Origin: Dehalococcoidia bacterium
Lineage (GTDB): Bacteria; Chloroflexota; Dehalococcoidia; SZUA-161
Direction: 5' to 3'
DNA: 19,415 nucleotides
NCBI GenBank assembly: GCA_004376205.1
Contig: SOKG01000134.1
Coordinates: forward strand, 1 to 19,415
The notes beneath the pieces were generated by a model. The model was not told where the DNA came from and did no database searches. It was given only the letters and a program-made list of their open reading frames with translations. The translations under genes and the position numbers were made by a program. How positions within the stretch are numbered: position 1 is the first letter of the stretch; the number at the start of each line of letters is the position of its first letter. This document shows, piece by piece, positions 6,385-13,466 of this stretch.

Positions 6385-7452
6385 CTAGGAAACGGGAGTG
6401 GCGTTTCCTTTCTCCTCGACGCCCGGCACATGCGACACAGGCCTGACGCATTGCAGAGAGATGGCTTTTGGGTCACAGACCATGAAACAGCACCCGCATC
6501 CGTAGCATGCCTCGGGGTCCACCTGTGCTTTGAGCTTCTTGGAGCCGGGTAACTTAACCATAGTTATGGCGTCGAAGTTGCAGTTATCTATGCAGTTTTG
6601 GCACCCATCGCAAATGTCCTGATCTATCTTGGCCTCGTAGCGGCTCTTGGCGTAATGGTGGTCGAGTGGAATATCGCAATGTTCCAGCGTTTGGAAACTA
6701 ATACAGCAATCGTTGCAGCAATTGCACATAAGGGAGACTTCGGCAGTATTCACCCCATTGGGCACCAAGCCCGAGCGGGCAGCATCCTCCATTATCTGCA
6801 GCGCCTCTTCGTAGGTCAGTTTCCTGCCATGGCCGCTGGCGATGTCATACTCAGCCGTCCGATCGAAGTCCAGGCAGACTTCAACCGGTCGGTCGCAGGC
6901 CCTGACCTCGAGGCGGCAGGGGCAATCAACCACAGTGATCAATTGCTTCTCCCTCAGTATCTCTCGCCAGTCCTCCCAGGGCTGGAGATTGGGGTCGCCT
7001 GCTACAGCCTCCCAGGCGGGTATCACCCGCATGAGCGGAGCGGTCGCAGCCGCGTAGTCCACACCATAGGTGCGGTAGCCCTCCTTCTCATCGTAGGCAT
7101 GCCAGAGCTGGTAAAGCTTCTCCGGTTCACCGTGGAATCTCCAGCCACTGATCATGGCATCATGAAGCTGCATCGGAGATTTCCCAAACCTCCACTCCCG
7201 CCGGTCCTGGAAATTGCGGGGGAAAACAAGCCCCTTGTGGAATAGGTCCTCCATATCCTGCTGTATCACTTTTGCATCTAAACCAAGCTTCTCTGCCAAC
7301 TGTTCCACGGTGAGGGCCGGCTCCGGTGGCTGGTTCAGTGCTTCCAGAACCCTCGCCTGCCGCGGTGATGCTGCATATTCAAAGATCCTGGCTAAGTGCT
7401 CAGAGTCGGGGCGCCCTAACTTGGCCGCCAACCGGGTATAAACCTCATCCAT
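6385..7452 (-). CDS. Winged-helix / multi-cluster iron-sulfur protein (two ferredoxin motifs)
   Basis: A protein of 355 residues. The N-terminus (about 30-80) looks like a winged helix (PRQARVLEAL, LTVEQLAEKLGLD). The middle contains Cys groups CPCR (177-180), C186, C193 and a dense CNCCNDCC run (243-250). The C-terminus is a two-cluster bacterial ferredoxin domain: C281/C284/C287/C291 and C316/C319/C322/C326. Proteins with this middle Cys pattern followed by ferredoxin motifs are frequent in anaerobes, but I know of no settled function; electron transfer or redox sensing is likely. The ATG at 7452 is chosen because GGAGG lies 8 nt before it and a strong promoter starts transcription near 7492. 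The upstream in-frame TTG at 7485 lacks a ribosome site. It shares strand and neighbourhood with the acyl-CoA dehydrogenase, possibly as its electron partner. Confidence 0.8.
   Translation of the reverse strand: MDEVYTRLAAKLGRPDSEHLARIFEYAASPRQARVLEALNQPPEPALTVEQLAEKLGLDAKVIQQDMEDLFHKGLVFPRNFQDRREWRFGKSPMQLHDAMISGWRFHGEPEKLYQLWHAYDEKEGYRTYGVDYAAATAPLMRVIPAWEAVAGDPNLQPWEDWREILREKQLITVVDCPCRLEVRACDRPVEVCLDFDRTAEYDIASGHGRKLTYEEALQIMEDAARSGLVPNGVNTAEVSLMCNCCNDCCISFQTLEHCDIPLDHHYAKSRYEAKIDQDICDGCQNCIDNCNFDAITMVKLPGSKKLKAQVDPEACYGCGCCFMVCDPKAISLQCVRPVSHVPGVEEKGNATPVS
6387..6409. terminator. Hairpin at the end of the iron-sulfur gene
   Basis: AGGAAACG (6387-6394) and CGTTTCCT (6402-6409) form an 8-bp stem with a 7-nt loop. 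It overlaps the last codons of the minus-strand gene and is followed on the plus strand by TTCTCCTC, so it fits better as a terminator for plus-strand transcription coming from the thioesterase gene. The 227 bp between the two genes (6158-6384) holds no gene I can support. Confidence 0.3.
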
Positions 7453-7498
7453 TCGTCGAACCTCCAGACGTAGAATTGTGCTCAAGAGATGCTAGGGT

Positions 7499-7527
7499 CT
7501 TATAACATCGCCATGCGCCGTTGTCAA
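7499..7527 (-). promoter_or_regulatory. Strong sigma-70 promoter of the iron-sulfur gene
   Basis: On the minus strand a perfect TTGACA (7522-7527) is followed after 17 bp by TATAAG (7499-7504). Transcription would start near 7492 and give a 40-nt leader before the ATG at 7452. The gene therefore has its own promoter and need not depend on read-through from the acyl-CoA dehydrogenase. Confidence 0.7.
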
Positions 7528-7632
7528 TCCAACAGCACAGCTTCTTTACACCACCTTTTCCCTCCCCAATTTGGCCTCAACTTGTTGAACGCCATTATAT
7601 CGAGAGCATAGGGGTTCAACTGAAGCCCCGCG

Positions 7633-8868
7633 CTACTCGTACACCTTTTCCTCCACCTCCCCCGCCTCCAAGGCGTCGGCCTCCACATCCCGACCCTCAT
7701 CGCCACGGGCCAGGAGGTCACGGTAGTACTCGTGCTGGATGATGAGATTCATCACCTCGTTGGTGCCCGTCCAGATCATGGCCAGTCTGGTGTCGCGCAG
7801 CATGCGCTCGATGGGATATACATTGGTGTAGCCGATGCCGCCCATGATCTGCATGGCGTCGTTCACCACCTCCCAGGCGACCTCTGTGGAGAACTTCTTG
7901 GCCTCGGAGACCATGCGCCGCGCCAGTCTGCGGTCGAGACCTTGGTCAATGGTCACCGCTGTAGCGTACACCAGAGAGCTTGCGGCATCGATCTTGGTGA
8001 TGCTGTCTGCGACCTTGAAGCTCACCGCCTGAAAGTCCCTGATCCTGCTGCCGAAGGCCTTTCTCTTGTCGCTGTAGCGGGCGGCGATCTCAAGGGCACT
8101 GCGTGCGATGCCCAGGCTGCCGGCAGCACTGGTCATCCTCTCCGGGATCATCATCCGGTAGAAGATCTCCCCGCCCTGGCCTTCCCTTCCGATGATGTTC
8201 TCCTCGGGGACCCTGACATCGCGGAACAGTATCCTCCCTGCCCCACCTCCCCGCGTTCCCATGAGCCCGTAGACATGCTTCACCTCCACCCCCATGTCCT
8301 TCTCCACCACAAACAGGCTCAGCGACTCACGGGCGGGGCCTTCCGGGTTCGTCTTGGCGTAGACTAGGAAGTAGTCCGCTCCTTCAGCGCCGACGACGAA
8401 GCGCTTTTGCCCCCTGAGCAGGTAATGGCTGCCGTTCTTAGTGGCGAGGGTGGTGGCACCGAAGAAGTCAGAGCCGCCGCGGGGCTCAGTGAGCGCCTCC
8501 GCGCAGCACAGCTTCGCCTGGAGGGTGGGCTGGAGGTATTTCCGCCTCTGCTCCTCGCTCCCGAACACCTGAAACGCCTCACCACAGATTATCACCAGCG
8601 AGTAAAGGCAGCCCAGGGATAGGGGTAGCGTCCCGCCCTCCTCGAGGGCAATTATCTCGTCCTGCCAACCCAGCCCCCTGCCACCGTACTCCGGGGAGAA
8701 ACGGAGGCCGAGCAGCTTTCTCTCGGCGGCTTCCTCCAGGAATTGCCTGGGATACCTCACCTTGTCGGCGTCCATGTCAAGGAGCAGCTGACGGGGTACC
8801 GCCTTGACCAACTCCCTCACCTCGCTGCGCAGACTTTTCTGGCTCTCGTTTAGCATTGCTTCGATCAT
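7633..8868 (-). CDS. Acyl-CoA dehydrogenase
   Basis: A flavoprotein of 411 residues. It has the N-terminal helical domain, the middle-domain signature ALTEPRGGSD (125-134) that contacts FAD and substrate, and the C-terminal helical domain with the FAD-binding segment DAMQIMGGIGYT (337-348). E371 in WTGTNEV is the catalytic base position of short- and medium-chain type enzymes. It would oxidise an acyl-CoA to the 2-enoyl-CoA; no ETF genes are in the window. The acidic tail (389-411) is longer than usual. The ATG at 8868 is chosen: GGAGGA lies 7 nt before it, and the GTG five codons earlier overlaps that ribosome site. The gene appears richer in G and C than the crotonase or AOR genes. Chain length or ring specificity cannot be told. 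Confidence 0.92.
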   Translation of the reverse strand: MIEAMLNESQKSLRSEVRELVKAVPRQLLLDMDADKVRYPRQFLEEAAERKLLGLRFSPEYGGRGLGWQDEIIALEEGGTLPLSLGCLYSLVIICGEAFQVFGSEEQRRKYLQPTLQAKLCCAEALTEPRGGSDFFGATTLATKNGSHYLLRGQKRFVVGAEGADYFLVYAKTNPEGPARESLSLFVVEKDMGVEVKHVYGLMGTRGGGAGRILFRDVRVPEENIIGREGQGGEIFYRMMIPERMTSAAGSLGIARSALEIAARYSDKRKAFGSRIRDFQAVSFKVADSITKIDAASSLVYATAVTIDQGLDRRLARRMVSEAKKFSTEVAWEVVNDAMQIMGGIGYTNVYPIERMLRDTRLAMIWTGTNEVMNLIIQHEYYRDLLARGDEGRDVEADALEAGEVEEKVYE

Positions 8869-8907
8869 ATCTACTTCCTCCACTCTGCTTATGGCCGTGA
8901 TGGATTC

Positions 8908-8935
8908 ATTATAACTGCGACTTTGCCAGACGCAA
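8908..8935 (-). promoter_or_regulatory. Promoter of the acyl-CoA dehydrogenase
   Basis: On the minus strand TTGCGT (8930-8935) and a perfect TATAAT (8908-8913) are spaced 16 bp apart, with transcription starting near 8901, about 33 nt before the ATG at 8868. Confidence 0.6.
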
Positions 8936-9005
8936 GGGGTCTATTCCCTGTCCTGGGCAGCCCCGCTCTATTCAAGCGCAGGGGAAAGAAAGCGGAGGTT
9001 GAGCG

Positions 9006-9043
9006 TTGCAATGTTTGACAAGTATGTTACAATCCTATGCGAA
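9006..9043 (+). promoter_or_regulatory. Promoter region of the zinc-ribbon gene
   Basis: TTGCAA (9006-9011), 16 bp, TACAAT (9028-9033) is the best plus-strand match. A perfect TTGACA (9015-9020) with TATGCG (9036-9041) after 15 bp overlaps it. Either gives a leader of about 150 nt. The remainder of the 330-bp spacer 8869-9198 holds nothing else I can support apart from the divergent promoter of the acyl-CoA dehydrogenase. Confidence 0.4.
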
Positions 9044-9198
9044 ACTGGCACAGGATATAAATGGGCATTTGTATCATTTCTTTTTGCCCCCGAATGCCGC
9101 AGCTGAAACTGAGCCATGTATGGTGGTTCGTGTTTTGCAGAATGTGAAGCCCATAGTCCCTTTCAGCAGACCACTAATAAATAGAGGAGGCATATGTC

Positions 9199-9702
9199 AT
9201 GTTTTGTGCTAAGTGCGGAGCAGAGATTCCTGACGACAGCGTGCAGTGCTCTTCCTGCGGCGCCAAGGTTTCTGGCGAAGCCCCGGCAGCGGGACCTGGA
9301 GCGCTATCGATGTTGTCGTTGATGATCAAAGCCGACCCCACACTGTTTCTCACCATGGTTGGCTCCCTTCTGATCATCCTGGGCGCTTTTCTGCCTTGGG
9401 TAAGCAGCTGGGGAGGCGATATCCTGGGACTCAACATGCTGGGAAGTACCGGACCGGTAATCCTCCTCGTGGGGGTGCTACTTCTGGCAGTGCTGGTGCT
9501 GTCTAGAAGCGGTGCTGCTGGGGCGTGGGGCGTGGTCATGGTCCTCCTGACTGCCCTGGAGCTGGCCCTGATCTTCCAGTCATTGTATTTCTTAAAGGAT
9601 AACGATGCTCCCATCGGAGCCGGTTTCTGGGTCGCCATGGCGGGTGCGCTTATTATCGCGGTGTCACCTCTGTTGGCGCGGTTTGTCGCTGCCAAGAAGT
9701 GA
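9199..9702 (+). CDS. Zinc-ribbon membrane protein of unknown function
   Basis: A protein of 167 residues. It starts with a compact zinc ribbon, C3-x2-C6-x10-C17-x2-C20. A short Ala/Pro/Gly linker follows, then about four membrane segments (roughly 46-68, 78-99, 103-124 and 140-163). Such zinc-ribbon plus small hydrophobic-domain proteins are common in bacteria and archaea, and their role is mostly unknown; a structural or signalling role at the membrane is possible. The start is set by AGAGGAGG, 8 nt before the ATG. It is bounded by its own promoter region and a clear hairpin terminator, so it appears to be a single-gene unit. I do not recognise a named family member. Confidence 0.78.
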   Translation: MFCAKCGAEIPDDSVQCSSCGAKVSGEAPAAGPGALSMLSLMIKADPTLFLTMVGSLLIILGAFLPWVSSWGGDILGLNMLGSTGPVILLVGVLLLAVLVLSRSGAAGAWGVVMVLLTALELALIFQSLYFLKDNDAPIGAGFWVAMAGALIIAVSPLLARFVAAKK

Positions 9703-9739
9703 CTTCATCAATAGGGGTAAACACCATTACATCCAACGG

Positions 9740-9770
9740 AACAGGGTGATACCCTGTTGCTGACCCCTTT
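9740..9770 (+). terminator. Intrinsic terminator after the zinc-ribbon gene
   Basis: AACAGGG (9740-9746) and CCCTGTT (9752-9758) form a perfect 7-bp stem with the loop TGATA. Outer arms AGGGGT (9713-9718) and ACCCCT (9763-9768) can extend the structure, and TTTCGCTC follows. It lies 38 bp after the stop codon. Confidence 0.5.
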
Positions 9771-9800
9771 CGCTCGGAATTCATCCGTGATAAGATAGGT

Positions 9801-11432
9801 ATGGGAAGCCTTATGACTGTCACAGGCACACAATCGGAAGAGGTCTTTGACCATGTGATCATCGGCTCCGGCTTCGGTGGCAGTGTCTCGGCCATGCGCC
9901 TGACCGAAAAAGGCTACCGCGTGTTGGTGGTGGAGCGCGGCAAACGCTACCGTGACCAGGACTTCGCCACCACCAACTTGAAGGTGTGGAAGTACCTGTG
10001 GATGCCGGCGCTGCGCTGTTTTGGCATTTTGCAGATCAGTTTTCTGAAGGGCGTAACGGTGTTTCACGGGTCCGGTGTGGGAGGAGGCAGCCTCGGTTAC
10101 GCCAACGTGCTGGAGGTGCCGAGCGATCGCCTGTTCGCGTCCCCATCGTGGAAGCATCTTGCCGACTGGAAAGAAATCCTCGGCCCACACTACGAAACCG
10201 CCCGCCATATGCTGGGCGTGACCTCTAACCCCCGCCTGTGGCCAGCAGACTACCCGTTGAAAGAAATCGCTGAAGAGTTAGGGCAAGGCGACACCTTCCG
10301 GCCGACCGAAGTGGGCGTCTTCTTCGGGCCGGAGGGAGAGGAGGTGCCCGACCCCTACTTCGAGGGCGAGGGCCCACCGCGGACGGGGTGCAACTACTGT
10401 GGCGCATGCATGGTAGGTTGCCGCTACAACGGCAAGAACACCCTGGTCAAGAACTACCTCTACTTCGCCGAGAAGTGGGGCGCGGAAATACGCGCTGAAG
10501 CTGAAGTCGTCGACATTCGTCCTCTGCCGGTGGGACAGGCGGACGGTGCCCGCTACGAGGTGGTCTATCGCCGCCCCACCGCCTGGCTGCTCAAGCCCAA
10601 GCGCCGCGTGCGCGCCCGCAACGTTGTGCTCTCTGCAGGTGTGTTGGGAACTGTGAAGCTGCTCTTCCGCTGCCGCGATGTGACTCATTCACTTCCCAAC
10701 ATCTCGCCGCAACTGGGCGAAATGGTGCGCACCAACAGCGAGGCTTTGCTGGGCGTGACGAGCCGCAGCAAAGAGGTGGACTACTCCAAGGGTTTAGCCA
10801 TCACCTCTATCTTCCACGGAGACGATACGACCTGCATCGAACCGGTACGCTATCCCGATGGATCATCGCTCATGCGATTCTTGAACGCTCCCTTAATCAG
10901 CAAGGGCGAAAGGATTCCCGTACGCATCGTGAGAGTTCTGGCAGAGTATCTGCGCCATCCACTGGACGCCCTCACCAGCAACGTACTGCCCGGATGGGCT
11001 CACCGGACCACGATTCTGCTCGTCATGCAGACTGTGGACAACCGCATGCGCCTGCGCCTGAGACGCAGCTTGTTTACCCTTTTTCGCCGCGGCCTGGTCT
11101 CGGAACCGGTTGCTGAACAGACCATCAAAGCTCGCGTCGATATAGGACACAAGGTGACGCGCGCTCTAGCTGCAAAGACGAATGCAGTCGCCGGCGGCGC
11201 AGCCACCGAGAGCCTGCTCAACATGCCGACAACAGCGCATATCCTTGGCGGCTGTCCCTTCGGGCGCGATGCCGCCGAGGGGGTGGTTGCCCTCGATTGC
11301 CAGGTGCATAATTACCCCGGCCTCCACGTGGTGGACGGCTCAATTATGCCCGCTAACCCCGGCATCAACCCCAGCCTGACCATCACCGCCCTGGCGGAAT
11401 ACGCCATGAGCTGCGTCCCACCGAAGGCTTGA
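9801..11432 (+). CDS. GMC-family FAD oxidoreductase, cholesterol oxidase (ChoD)-like
   Basis: A flavoprotein of 543 residues. The dinucleotide fold is at the N-terminus, VIIGSGFGGS (19-28), with the ribose-binding ERG at 45-47. A GMC-type flavin loop, GSGVGGGSLGYANV, is at 90-103. The C-terminal GMC domain has H480 in TTAHILGG and the segment DGSIMPANPGINPSLTITAL (511-530), which carries the catalytic-type His and Asn positions. C197/C200/C203/C207 form a CxxCGxCMxGC group followed by KNTLVKNYL, a pattern I associate with ChoD-type proteins. It would oxidise an alcohol, perhaps a sterol or other hydrophobic alcohol; the electron acceptor in an anaerobe is unclear. The start is uncertain: ATG 9801 has a poor ribosome site, and ATG 9813 behind GGGAAG is also possible. 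It appears higher in G and C than the AOR operon that follows. Confidence 0.83.
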   Translation: MGSLMTVTGTQSEEVFDHVIIGSGFGGSVSAMRLTEKGYRVLVVERGKRYRDQDFATTNLKVWKYLWMPALRCFGILQISFLKGVTVFHGSGVGGGSLGYANVLEVPSDRLFASPSWKHLADWKEILGPHYETARHMLGVTSNPRLWPADYPLKEIAEELGQGDTFRPTEVGVFFGPEGEEVPDPYFEGEGPPRTGCNYCGACMVGCRYNGKNTLVKNYLYFAEKWGAEIRAEAEVVDIRPLPVGQADGARYEVVYRRPTAWLLKPKRRVRARNVVLSAGVLGTVKLLFRCRDVTHSLPNISPQLGEMVRTNSEALLGVTSRSKEVDYSKGLAITSIFHGDDTTCIEPVRYPDGSSLMRFLNAPLISKGERIPVRIVRVLAEYLRHPLDALTSNVLPGWAHRTTILLVMQTVDNRMRLRLRRSLFTLFRRGLVSEPVAEQTIKARVDIGHKVTRALAAKTNAVAGGAATESLLNMPTTAHILGGCPFGRDAAEGVVALDCQVHNYPGLHVVDGSIMPANPGINPSLTITALAEYAMSCVPPKA

Positions 11433-11521
11433 CAGCCCAAATTCTGGCTTCTGGGATTTCTATGAGGGCCGTAGCAGATCGCTGGAGTGAGCTGGGCTGC
11501 AGCTGCCACCAATAGTAGGTA

Positions 11522-11537
11522 AGCCCCAAACGGGGCT
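11522..11537 (+). terminator. Short GC-rich hairpin between the GMC and AOR genes
   Basis: AGCCCC (11522-11527) and GGGGCT (11532-11537) form a 6-bp stem with an AAAC tetraloop, about 90 bp after the GMC stop and 50 bp before the AOR start. Only a weak T-rich stretch (TTCACTTTG) follows. It probably separates the GMC gene from the AOR operon. Confidence 0.4.
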
Positions 11538-11586
11538 GCTTCACTTTGTAGGAACGCCCTGATATAATTAAGGAGGAGGTGCAAGA

Positions 11587-13455
11587 ATGTTCGGAGGTCA
11601 CGGGAAAATCCTGAGGGTCAATCTGTCGCAGTCCACAGTCTCACAAGAGGAAATTCCTGAAAGCCTCTTTGACAAGTTCTTGACTGGTGCCGGTTTGGCA
11701 ACCCATTATCTTTACCGCGATGTTCCCAAGGGGGCAGACCCGCTAGGTCCTGAAAATGAGCTCATAGCTATGACTGGACCGCTGACAGGAGCTACTGCTC
11801 CCAGCACCGGGAGATACACCTGGGTCTTCAAATCGCCCTTAACTGATATTTGGGCGCAATCAAATGTGGGCGGCTTCTGGGGGGTAGACTTCAAGAAAAC
11901 GGGCTTCGACGGAATCATTTTTCAAGGCGTCTCACCAAATCCCGTTTATCTGGTCATTGATGAGGATAAAGCTGAGCTCAGAGATGCAAACCATCTGTGG
12001 GGCAAGAGCGTTTCCGAGACTACAAAGCTAATAAAGGAAGAGCTAGGGGGAAAGTTTGAAGTTGTTTGTATCGGAGTAGCTGGCGAGAAGCAAGTCAGGT
12101 ATGCCACTATTATGAACGACCTTCACCGGGCAGCAGGAAGATGTGGCGGGGGAGCCGTAATGGGGTCGAAGCGATTGAAAGCTATTGCCGTGCGTGGAAG
12201 AAAGCCGGTCAACATAGCAAATCCAGCTGACTTTGATCGGGTAGCAAAGAAGCAGTTTGAGCTGCTCGATCAGCATATGTTCAAAGTAACGTTGGAGACA
12301 TTTGGCACGAACGCCGTCATCGATATGGTGAATGTGAGAGGTGGATTTCCCACAAGAAACTGGCAAACCGGCGTCTTTCCTGAGTTAGAGGAAATAAACG
12401 CTCAGGCCCTCAGTGAAAAAGTCCTCATAGAGCCTATCGGATGCTTTGCCTGCCCAGTCAGGTGCGGAAGAAAGAGTGAAATCAGACAGGGCAAATACAA
12501 GGGTGCCAAGGGAGAAGGCCCCGAATATGAAAGCGTCGGGACACTCGGCGGACAGTGCCAGGTTACTGATATGGAAGCTATTACAAAGGCGCATTATCTG
12601 TGCAACGATTACGGGCTTGATACCATCTCTGCCGGGAGCACAATAGCCTTCGCAATCGAATGCTATGAGAAGGGGATATTGACTAAATCGGATACAGATG
12701 GATTGGAGCTCAGGTTTGGCGACGCTGATGTTGTAATGGAGCTGGTGCATAAGATAGCCAAAAGAGAGGGCTGCGGCGATCTCCTGGCTGAGGGAACGAG
12801 AAGGATGTCCCGAAAGTTAGGCAAGGGGACAGAAAGATTCGCTATGAATGTCAAGGGCCTGGAGCTTCCAGCCTATGATTCTAGAGCTGTTCAGATAACC
12901 GGTCTAGCCTATGCGACTGCCAACAGGGGTGGTGACCACGTTACAGCCTATATACAAGGCCCGGCCTTTCTCGATATTCCTTTCCTGTGTATCCCAGATA
13001 GCAGAATCAAGGACCCACTTGTGGCCGATCCGGAGGAGGTTCACATTTTAGTGGACCTGGAGAATACCATGGCTGCGCTTGATACACTTGGGGCATGCAA
13101 GTTCATGGGGTTCTGTGTGGCCTCCGAGGAATGGGTGGAGATGGTGGCACATTGTCTTGGCCACGAATTCACGTACGATGATATGGTGAAGGTTGGCGAG
13201 AGGGCTTACAACCTTGCCCGGGTCTTCAGTGTAAGGGAGGGATTGACCAGAGCTGATGATACCTTACCTCCCCGACTGTTGGAGGACCCACTGCCCGAGG
13301 GCCTGGCCGAAGGCAAGGTGAATGAGAACTTACCCGCGATGCTAGATAAATACTATGAGCTGCGAGGATGGGATAAGGCTACGGGGAAGCCCACCCCAGA
13401 GAAGCTCAAGGAATTGGGTTTGGAGGAGTATATCCCTGATATCTGGGGGAAATAG
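11587..13455 (+). CDS. Aldehyde ferredoxin oxidoreductase family protein (tungsten-bispterin type)
   Basis: A full-length AOR-family protein of 622 residues. The N-terminal domain begins FGGHGKILRVNL and contains the pterin-binding region around STGRYTWVFKSP. The [4Fe-4S] ligands are C286, C289 and C293 (CFACPVRC) plus C504 in LGACKF. E313 (GPEYES) and H451 (NRGGDH) match the active-site Glu and His positions of Pyrococcus AOR, and DYGLD (341-345) is a pterin-binding motif. These enzymes interconvert aldehydes and carboxylic acids with ferredoxin in the cytoplasm; BamB-type benzoyl-CoA reductases belong to the same superfamily. AAGGAGGAGG precedes the ATG. The acyl-CoA ligase starts only 11 bp after the stop, so the acid the ligase uses is probably a substrate or product of this enzyme. 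The specific substrate is unknown. Confidence 0.93.
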   Translation: MFGGHGKILRVNLSQSTVSQEEIPESLFDKFLTGAGLATHYLYRDVPKGADPLGPENELIAMTGPLTGATAPSTGRYTWVFKSPLTDIWAQSNVGGFWGVDFKKTGFDGIIFQGVSPNPVYLVIDEDKAELRDANHLWGKSVSETTKLIKEELGGKFEVVCIGVAGEKQVRYATIMNDLHRAAGRCGGGAVMGSKRLKAIAVRGRKPVNIANPADFDRVAKKQFELLDQHMFKVTLETFGTNAVIDMVNVRGGFPTRNWQTGVFPELEEINAQALSEKVLIEPIGCFACPVRCGRKSEIRQGKYKGAKGEGPEYESVGTLGGQCQVTDMEAITKAHYLCNDYGLDTISAGSTIAFAIECYEKGILTKSDTDGLELRFGDADVVMELVHKIAKREGCGDLLAEGTRRMSRKLGKGTERFAMNVKGLELPAYDSRAVQITGLAYATANRGGDHVTAYIQGPAFLDIPFLCIPDSRIKDPLVADPEEVHILVDLENTMAALDTLGACKFMGFCVASEEWVEMVAHCLGHEFTYDDMVKVGERAYNLARVFSVREGLTRADDTLPPRLLEDPLPEGLAEGKVNENLPAMLDKYYELRGWDKATGKPTPEKLKELGLEEYIPDIWGK

Positions 13456-13466
13456 AAAGGACTGCC

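Noticed and set aside
6598..7245. Long plus-strand reading frame of 215 codons opposite the iron-sulfur gene
   Set aside because: It is the antisense shadow of a gene with clear ferredoxin motifs; it has no ribosome site and no recognisable domain.
7453..7485. In-frame TTG start adding 11 residues to the winged-helix/iron-sulfur protein
   Set aside because: No ribosome site precedes it, and the strong promoter puts the transcript start near 7492, only a few bases away. ATG 7452 has GGAGG at the right distance.
7732..8367. Plus-strand 211-codon frame opposite the acyl-CoA dehydrogenase
   Set aside because: Antisense shadow in a GC-rich gene; its His- and Asp-rich composition is typical of such shadows.
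8869..8883. Upstream GTG start for the acyl-CoA dehydrogenase
   Set aside because: The GTG overlaps the GGAGGA ribosome site that serves the ATG at 8868, and no site lies in front of the GTG.
11540..11568. TTCACT-17-TATAAT as the promoter of the AOR operon
   Set aside because: The boxes fit, but the transcript would start inside the ribosome site (about 11575), leaving almost no leader. The AT-rich TATAATTAAGGAGG may simply be the ribosome-site context.
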